Positions 17,836-25,580 of a DNA stretch of 25,580 nt are shown here, in pieces. The notes under the pieces were generated by a model that saw only the letters and a program-made list of their open reading frames with translations, was not told the DNA's origin and made no database searches. How positions within the stretch are numbered: the stretch's first letter is position 1; every line of letters starts with the position of its first letter. The stretch spans positions 977,631 through 1,003,210 of the forward strand of contig LSYV01000008.1 in NCBI GenBank assembly GCA_001584585.1. The letters are read 5' to 3'. The position numbers and the translations under genes were made by a program. This DNA is from Gonium pectorale (lineage: Eukaryota > Chlorophyta > Chlorophyceae > Chlamydomonadales > Volvocaceae).

Positions 17836-20800
17836 ATGGGCCGTTTTTTAGCATGCTTGCCATGCATCAGCCAACCCAAATATCATCAGGACAATGTTTC
17901 AAGCGGTGCTGCAGCGAGCATTAGTCCTGGCGCTGTCCTTCGGCAACACGACGCCCCGTCGCTCCATCTTGACAATGTCGGGATCGTCACACTCTGCAAG
18001 CGATACGATCGTGATGAGTCGGGCGTGGTGGTCCTCGCGTGTCGTCGACCGGCGCGCTCCCCCCAGCTGTCGGCCGTGTTTGCCAACGAGGCGGCTGCGG
18101 CCCTCTTCCGTGTGTCCAGTGAAGACCTAAATTCGACAAACGGTGCTGCGGCGGTCTGCCGCAAGGTGCTCGAAGCACTGGAGGTGACGGAGCCGGGGCT
18201 GCTCCGCGACATCCACGGGCATCTGCTCAGGGTCTCCTCCTGCGACCCCGCTGGCGCGCTGCCGCTTTATCTCTCGGCGGAGTGCTATCATCATCGCTAC
18301 GATTCCTGCGAAGCCGTGCAAGCGGTGCAGAACTGGCCCGCATCGTCCGCGACCGCATCACTTCGGCGGCCATGGCTCCATGTCAGCGCCGAGCCGGTTC
18401 TCTTCCTGGTAGAGGACGGTACTAAGGCTACTCCTGCTGGTACTCATGGCTCATCAGTTAAAGGCCGCCGGACCAGCTCAAGTCAGGGGGCCGGGGCCAC
18501 GGGGCTTCATGCGGGAGCGGAGGAGCGCATGGCTGGCGTTCCCTGGCCGGCAGTGATCCTCACCTTCCACGCGCCACGCGCCCCGGCCGCAGCTCACAGC
18601 CAAGAAGCGCTTGCATCGATTCGAATCAGTGAGCGCCAGCTGCGCGCGGCGCCGGCGCCGCTGTCGGCGGTGGAAGCAGCCCCGGGCGGCGACGCCGACG
18701 TCTCACCCGCAGTGGCAGCGGCAGCGCTGGCCGCTGCCTCCGCCGTGGCGACGGTCGACATGAACGAGCCTATCCGGGTGGAGGCCGGCAAGCCGTCTCA
18801 TCCCTTGCGCCGCAACCTCCATGCTTCCGCGGTGGCAGCGGCTGCAGTGGCGGCGGTGGCGGCCGCGGCGGGGCAGACGCAGCAGTCGCGGCAAACGGGG
18901 GAGAGGCGCGTCGACGACGTTGGCGTGGCGACGAAGGCGGCGGCGGCGGCGATGGTGGAGGCTGGGACTCCGCTGGAGCCGCTGGACGCCGTGTCGCCGC
19001 CGGGGCTGCAGCTGCGGGAGACGGTGCTGTCGGGCCTGGCCTCCATGGTCACCGCCCTCAGCATGTCGGGCGCAGAGGTGCTGTATCAGAACGCCGAGGT
19101 GCGTGCGCCTGGCCCCCCGGGTAACGGAGACTGGACACCGGAAGTCGACCTGACACCATCTGGTAGAGTTCGGCCGTCCGCAGAGGCGGGGCCGGCCTCA
19201 GCTCGGCGTTGAGGGCGGGGCGCATGGCGCCCGCGGTGGCAGTGCAGTTTCCAGGCTGTCTTGGGGAGATGGGGAGAGCTCCCCTGCCGCTTCGCTTCCC
19301 CTTCCCCTGGCCCTGACCCTGACCCTCAGCCCTGCCCCCCACCCCACCGTCCGAGTGCAGTCCGTCGCCTACTTTGGCCTGAGGGTCGGCGCCGCCGGCT
19401 TGCCGATGGAGGGCGGGGGCGCCGCCATCCCCGCCAGCGCTCTGCCCAGCGCGGCGCCCCCCGCTGGCGGGCTGTCGGAGCTGCTGTTGGAGTACCAACA
19501 GCCCGTGGCCCCCGCCCTCAGCCTCTGCAGCCCCTGCGGCGGTCGCGTCAGCAGCGGCTCGAACCTCATGGCGCAGCTCTTCAGCCTGGAGCCGGCAAAG
19601 GTCGGTCTGGACGGCCATTAGCAGTTTGCCGGCTGGTCGGTTGGTCGACTCGGCGGTTGGTTGGAGGGCTCTGGGACGGGCGATTGTCTGGCGCGTCCGC
19701 TGAGATGCGGGGACGGGGTGCGCCATGTGGCGGGGGTGACGGGACTGCGCCCCGCGGACTGCCATCACCCAACCGCACGGTCCATTCAAGCCAGTGTGCT
19801 GCGTCCTCAAGCCCTCGCACTCTTCGGCCGCCGCATGCCCCACCCCCCACCGGTGCTCCCAAGCGCAAGGGGAACATGGCACGGGCTCAAACTTATTTGA
19901 ACCGGCTTCACTGGGCATCTCCTCCCCGACGTCACCCCCGCGTCGCCACCCCCGGGCCGTACTCAATGCCTCCCAACCTCCACCGCCTACCGCATTACCT
20001 CGAACCCCACCTCCCACCTCCCCGGTGCGCTCTCGTTATACGTTCGTTTCTGAGGCCCGCCTCCCCACGACCCACGCCGCCCGGCGGCCGCCCCGATCCT
20101 CCCTTGCAATCCTCCCTTGCAGCTGGACCGGCTGCTGGCCGATGTGTGCATCGAGGGCCGGCTGTGGAGAGGTCAGGACACTCAGCGGCGCCCGTCCCTG
20201 CCTGGCCCGTCCCTGCCTGGCCCGTTCCTCTCCGTTCGTTCATGCAGCAAGCACGGCAGTCGGGAAGTTGGCTCCGTGCGTGCCGTACACAGCCACGGCC
20301 GTACTTTGTGGGCCGGGCTGCCGTACGTGCGGCTGTCGCGTGCGGCTGGGCAGGCATGCGCCTCAAGGTCCTCTTGCGACAACGCCTGTCTGCCTCTACC
20401 TACCTCTGTGGAGACCTCCCCGTCCTGCGATACCCCCCCCCCCCCTTGCAGGCATCGTGCAGGTTCCGGCGTCGCTAGAGGGCGGTTCCGCCTCCCCCGC
20501 CACGCCCCTCGGCACCACGGAGCCCCTCGCCGGCCTCCCCTCCGAACCCAGCCCCGGCGCCGTGTCGCGCAGCCACGGCCGGCTGGTGGCAGCCGCCGGC
20601 GGGCTGACCGGGGCGGCGGGCAACCCGCAGCTGTCTTCCACGCCGCACCGCGCCTCGCTTGCAAGCATCGCGGGCGCCGCTGCCGCCGCTGCCGCCGCCG
20701 CCGCCGCCGGTCGCAGCACCGGCGGCGGCGGCAGCGCCGCGGCGCTCGCCGCCCGCACCGGCGCTGCGACTGGCGGGATGTTGGGCGCCGGGGGCCGGGG

Positions 20801-23800
20801 CGCGGCAGGTCCCTTGAACAGCAATGTGGAGACCGCCTCCTGCGGCAGCGAGGCGGCACCAGAGGGCGGGGCGGAGCCGCTCTCGTCGGCCATGTCGGCG
20901 GCGCCCCTGCTGTCCGGCGCGATGTCCCGCCTGGCGCCGCTCTCCAGCATCGAGCCCCTGGTGCGGCTCTCGGTTGCGCTCCCCCCCGTGGTGTTGCCTT
21001 CCAAGGTGTTGCCACCTTGTACTTGGTCTGGCTCTGCTAGTTTTTGCTCTGCTTGCTCCGCTTTACCCCCTCGCCCCGCTCGCTCGCCCCTGTCATGGCG
21101 CTGACGCTGTTTCCGCGAGTCCCGATCCGCCCTGACCCCTGAGCCTTCCTGGGATCCATGCCATCACGTACGCCCTCCCAATCATAAAACCCTACATACC
21201 CGCGCGCAGGCGACCAGCACCTGGGGACTCATCATGGCGCAGCCGGCCCCGCAGAGCGGCGCGCTGCCGTCCTCACGCCTCTTCGACGCGGCGGCGGCGG
21301 CGTCCGCCGCCCGGCTGCACGTTGTGGTGGGGTCTGCCGGCGCCACCCACGCCGACAGCGGGCCCAACGCCGCCCCCGGCGCCGACACCAGCCACCACCA
21401 TCACCGCGGCGGTGGCGGCGCCGGCGGCGCCGGCGCGGCGGACACTAGCAACCACCGCGGCGGCGGCGGAGGCGGAGGCGTGGGCGCGGAGCAGAGCGGT
21501 CCGCTGACGGGCGGCTCCGCCTCCCTCCTCTCCGTCAGCCTGCCATACCTGCCGGCGCCACGCATTCCGCACGAGCCGTCGCGCCGGGCGCTGGCCTCGC
21601 GGCCCTCCCTCCTGCGCCGCCGCTCCGTGCACAACTACATATGCAGCACCCCCTCCACCGCCTCCGCCTCCCACGATGACGTCTCGCCGCCGCCCGTGTT
21701 CAGTGGCGATGGCGGCGGCGCCGCGTCGGCCGAGCCGGCCGCGTCGGCGGCGTACGCGGCGGCGGCAATGGCTGGCTCGCCCGCCTCGGCGTTCGCCCTG
21801 TCCTCCCCCGGCACCGGCACGAGCTTCGGCATCGGCAGCGGCATGGGCGGTGGGGGCGGTGGAGGCGGTGCTGGTGGTATGGTGGTTCGCCGCGCGGCGT
21901 CGCGCACGGATATGGGTCCGCTGCCTGGGTCGCCCCAGGCCAGCGTCGCGCGCGTCGTAGCCTTCGCCAACAGCCTCCGCAACGCGCCCAACCTCGCCCA
22001 AATCGCCGCCAACGCGGCGGCCGCCGACGGCGCCATGATCACCAGCGGCGGCGGCGTCAGCGGCGGCATCGTCGCCGCTGTCGAGGGCGTGCTCAGCCCG
22101 CAGGACTCGTTCAGCAGCACGGTTACGGTCGCGCGCGGCGCGAGCGGTATCGGAGCGGTGCTCCTGGGCACCCGGCCCGAGCCGCCCCCCGACCGGCAGC
22201 ACTCGTTCCCGCTGGAGCAGCGCTTGCGGCCCGGGGCGCAGCAGGTGGCCCCCGCGGCGGCCAGCATCAGCAGCGGCAGCCACGGCGTGTACGGACGTTC
22301 TCCGGCGGCCTCGCCGGCGGCGGCGGCGGCGGTGGCAGCAGCCGGTGATGCCGCCGACGTGATGGGCCTGGCCCTGGCTCCGGAGGGGTCCGACCCCCGG
22401 GTCGCTGGCGGCGACCGGGTGAACCGCAAGCGCTCCCTGTCCGTCGGCAACTTCCGCCAGCCGCCGTCCGCCCTGGCCAGCGCCACTGGCGAGCGCAGCC
22501 GCTATGGGCCGCCGGCTGAGCCACGGCCGCAGCTGCCGCAGCTCACCAGCCTAGCAGACGCGGAGGGAGGCCCCACCGGCCCCGCCGGCCCCGCGGCTGC
22601 CGTGCCTCCCGCCGCTGACCACAGGACGCCGCACGAGCCTGCGCGCGTCGTTGCCGCCGCCGGCGGCGGCGGCGGCCTCGGCCACACGTGCCGCCGCCAG
22701 CCCTCGGACCTGTGCGCGGAGGGCTCCGCGCCCTTGAGCGCCTGCGGCGGCGAGCCGGCCCGGGGCTACTGCTGGCACGAGGTGTCGGCGCTGCGGGTGC
22801 TGGACCCGCGCAGCGGCCAGTGCGTCATCGTGCTCACCCAGGTGGGGTGGGGTGGGGTGGGGTGGGGTGCGGTGACGTGGCGGGGCGGGGCGGGGCGGGG
22901 CGGCGCGGGTGCTGGGTCCGGCTGGGAGGGGGGAGGGGGCTGTGTGCTGCTGCAGTGCCCCATCCTGTAGCTCCCAGCTGCCCGGCGCCGTGCTGTCAGC
23001 CTCCCGTGCCCCAGTCAAAGTTACGCCCCCCGACGCTTTCAAATCCCCCCACACGCCGAATCCCCCAACGCTGACCCCCAGACGGACGTGACGGCCAAGG
23101 TGGAGACGGAGCGCCACATAGCGCTGGTGACTGAGGCGCAGCATCGGCTGCTGGAGCAGGTACGGACTGACCCTCTAGTCCGAACCAACGCACGGCCCCT
23201 TGGCCCGTCCCTGCGCCTTGCGCCCACGCCCCTCCTCTGTGTCCTGCTCCCTCGTCTTGCGCCCCCGCCTCCTATTCCTGAGGGCAGGAGCGGTTACTGA
23301 GCCCGACCGCTCCCGCTCCGTTTGGGTTTCCGGTTCCGCGCCCGCAGATCTTTCCGCGCCACGTGCTGGCCTACATGACGGAGGAGGGCGGGCCTTGGAA
23401 CGCCCCCGCCGGCAAAGGCCGCGGCTCCGTCAGCGGCGGCCGACCCATGGTTCGCGACATTAACAAGCTGGCGACCTCGCACGACGAGGTACGGCGCGCG
23501 CGGGATTCCCCGAGCCGGGCCCCCTGGGCGGTGCCGCCACGATCAGGGGGGCGCGCCGCCACGACGGCGGTGTGTTGAAATGAAAACGACGCATACGACG
23601 GCGGTGCGTGCGTTGGCCAACTTCGCACGGTACCCCCGTTGCGGTGTCCCCGTCGCGGTGTCTCCGTTGCGCCATTCCCGCGCGCGCTTGCACTCCCCGT
23701 CGTGGCTGCGGCCTGCCGGCCTACCGACCTGCATATTTGCCTTCTCACACGGGCGTGTGGCCCGACCCAGCAAGCTGCCCGCCGCACAAGTAGCTGCCCG

Positions 23801-24946
23801 CCGCTCGCTGTCGGCTGCCCGTTGCCCGCTCATTCGCAATCCCAAGCAGTGGGTATCCAACAAGCAGGGGGGTGGCGCACCCGCTGCCCGTGCCGCTCGG
23901 CCACCATTCTCTCCTCCCCCCGCCCCCGCCCCCAGGTGACCCTCCTCTTCGCAGACATCGCAGGTGGGCGGTTGGGGCGGTTGGAGGGGAGGCCAGCTGC
24001 CGGCCCTTGGGCTGTTATGTTGCACTCCTCTCAAGTTTCCTGCAAGCGGCTGGGCAGCAGAGCGGGGACTTTGACGTTGGGCGCATAGCCAAGCGAAGCG
24101 GGCGCCAGCCCTGGTGACCCCCGTGCCAAACCCCGCCTGTCGCGGCCTGCCGCCCCTCGCCCCCCCTCGAGCCGCTGCCTCACTGCCCTCTGTGCCGCCG
24201 CCCCCTGACGGCTCCCCGCACAGAGCACGCCACGCCTGTCGTTTCATTTCACAGAGCACGCCACGCCTGTCGTTTCATTTCACAGAGCACACCACGCCTG
24301 TCGTTTCATTTCACAGAGCACGCCACGCCTGTCGTGTCCCCCGGCCCTGTCCCCGGCCACCCCCCCACCCCCACCCCCTCTTGAACAGGCTTCACGCCCA
24401 TGTGCAAGCAGCTGGAGCCGCGCGTGGTGATGGCCTTCCTCAACGACCTCTTCACCCGCTTCGACAGCCGGCTGGACGAGTTTGGCGTGTACAAGGTGCG
24501 TGGCGAGGGGGCAGGGGAGGGTGCTAGGGTGGCGAGGGGGCGGGCAGGGATGCACACCGCGCCGGAATGGAACCCGGAGCCGGAGATCCTGGACCTCCGC
24601 AGCCATCTGCCGGACTGCGGCGCAGGCGCCAGGCGCTAAAGAGGGTGCATGCGCACCGCTGGCGACGCATTCCGCTTCATTCGTGCACTTGCGTATTCCC
24701 GTTTTCCCGATCGGGGCATCGCAGCGGCGGAGCAGCCTCAGCCGGCCTCGGCCGTCGGCCCTCCCTGCCGTGGCGCCAACGCGCCCCGCCGGTCCCGCAA
24801 TGTGCCCGCAGGTTGAGACCATCGGCGACTGCTACTTTGTGGCCGGGGGGCTGATCCAGGAGGACGAGGGCGGCATGGCGGCGGTGCGCTCCCGGGACAG
24901 CCAGTCCGACCCGCTCCACGCGGAGCGCGTGTTCATGTTCGCCAAG
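17836..24946 (+). CDS. PAS-linked class III nucleotidyl cyclase, probably guanylate cyclase; 3' end outside window
   Basis: Makes cyclic nucleotide, probably cGMP. Exons: 17836-19098, 19361-19600, 20123-20171, 20452-21005, 21210-22841, 23082-23159, 23348-23488, 23936-23963, 24389-24495, 24812-24946. All join in frame, giving 1409 residues so far. The start MGRFLACLPC has Gly2 plus Cys7/Cys10, a possible myristoyl/palmitoyl anchor. Residues about 48-100 are PAS-like (VFANEAAAALFRVS). A second PAS-like unit begins near VLYQN/SVAYFG, runs through NLMAQLFSLEPAK, DRLLADVCIEGRLW and GIVQVP, and resumes only at WHEVSALRVLDP after about 700 Ala/Gly/Ser-rich residues. Next come TDVTAKVETERH, LLEQIFPRHVLAYM and the catalytic core: LLFADIAGFT (metal Asp about 1326), then VETIGDCYFVAGGL, where Glu1366 is the guanine-type specifier and Asp1370 the second metal ligand. 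The second base-selective residue lies beyond the window. Confidence 0.92.
20188..20230 (+). repeat. CCCGTCCCTGCCTGG 15-bp tandem repeat in cyclase intron 3
   Basis: Two full copies and a diverged third of a 15-bp unit lie just downstream of the exon 3 donor. They are noncoding. Confidence 0.75.
22842..22905 (+). repeat. GGGGT / GGGGC pentamer runs at the exon 5 donor
   Basis: Four GTGGG-type pentamers followed by four GGGGC units start immediately at the splice donor of cyclase exon 5. The transcribed strand sense is G-rich, so the pre-mRNA could form a G-quadruplex beside the splice site. Confidence 0.8.
24219..24335 (+). repeat. 31-bp minisatellite, about 3.8 copies, in cyclase intron 8
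   Basis: Units start at 24219, 24250, 24281 and 24312. They begin CACAGAGCACGCCACGCCTG and end in GTCGTTTCATTT, with a single G-to-A change in the third copy. The end of the unit is nearly the reverse complement of AAATGAAAACGAC in intron 7 (about 23578). They are noncoding. Confidence 0.92.
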
Positions 24947-25580
24947 GTACGGCAGGCGGCGTGGGCGGCGCTACGCGGCTTTGCTGCTTGGCCATGTGCG
25001 CGGCAGGGCGTGGCAGGACAGGGCGGGGGTCCAGTGGGTGGCTGATTGCGGGGCGTGTAAAAACACACGCACGCACACGCTGGGCGCGTTCCACCGAGCC
25101 CACGCCGTACGTAAGTGCGGTGGCGCGAGGGCGCGGTGCCCAGAGTGCCGTGCCGTCCAAGGAGCTTGCGGACCGCGGGGATGGCTAGTGCCTGATGCAG
25201 GGTCACGCGATGATCGCGCCTTGGCCAGCGGTGTTGCGGTGCGCGCCAGGTGGGCTGTGCGGGGTCGCAGGGGGGTGCAGCAGGCGGGCGCCTCCGCACG
25301 CCGGGTCGCGTCGGCCGCACCTGCGCACGGTCTGTCGCGCGGCTGGCCACGTGGCCAGCAGGGCACAGACAGACACGAGGAGAAACGGCGTTCTCACTAA
25401 GGAGAGAGGCCTTGGCGCATGCCGTGTCGTACCACCGAGGCGAGAGAGGCCTTGGCGCATGCCGTGTCGTACCACCGAGGCAAAGTGGGGGAAGGGCGTC
25501 GATGGGTTGGTGTCGGAGCCGCTCCGACACCCGGACACCCCGGCTCCTGCCCCACCTGCCCGCATGTTCCGGTGCGCTTG
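24947..25580 (+). other. Cyclase intron 10 (partial), no exon found
   Basis: After the exon 10 donor (GTACGG) I see no continuation of the cyclase domain to the window end, so this is read as intron. It holds a 40-bp duplication (25402-25441 and 25442-25481, starting GAGAGAGGCCTTGGCGCATG) and a palindrome GGTGTCGGAGC-C-GCTCCGACACC (25509-25531). Confidence 0.55.
25402..25481 (+). repeat. Perfect 40-bp direct duplication
   Basis: Two identical adjacent 40-bp copies lie in the last cyclase intron. The lack of divergence suggests a recent duplication or an assembly stutter. Confidence 0.93.

Noticed and set aside
1..25580. tRNA, rRNA or other structured RNA genes
   Set aside because: I saw no tRNA T-loop (GGTTCRA) with a matching acceptor stem and no rRNA-like stretch. 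A covariance-model scan would be needed to exclude small RNAs.

Overview
The window looks like nuclear DNA of a volvocine or Chlamydomonas-type green alga. It is very GC-rich. Its genes are broken by many short-to-medium GT-AG introns, and those introns are packed with microsatellites and minisatellites. Proteins carry long alanine, glycine and glutamine low-complexity inserts. The cyclase has the architecture typical of the large Chlamydomonas family. A run of 557 N shows that this is a scaffolded draft assembly. The species cannot be fixed from the sequence.

Layout. (1) 1-1751, plus: the last three exons of an NADPH-dependent diflavin oxidoreductase (NDOR1/Tah18/ATR3), the electron donor of cytosolic Fe-S cluster assembly. 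(2) 1752-3359: noncoding, probably holding converging 3' UTRs. (3) 3360-8659, minus: gene A, ten exons and 505 residues. It encodes a secreted, alanine-rich, silk-like protein with a Pro-Thr linker and a cysteine-rich tail. (4) 8660-10238: intergenic. (5) 10239-15397, minus: gene B, a head-to-tail tandem paralogue of A with the same intron phases. It carries at least two isolated frameshifts, an indel-ridden exon and an assembly gap, so it is either a young pseudogene or locally mis-assembled. (6) 15398-17398: intergenic, partly lower in GC, nothing identified. (7) 17399-25580, plus: a TATA box, a short leader ORF, then the first ten exons of a PAS-linked class III nucleotidyl cyclase, probably a guanylate cyclase. 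It runs off the right edge.

The three gene types share no obvious pathway. The most novel item is the A/B pair. I recognise no described family in it. Splice sites, phases and cysteine positions all agree between the two copies, so the gene models support each other. The pair also shows mosaic divergence: exons 6-8 are nearly identical, while exons 1-5 are strongly diverged.
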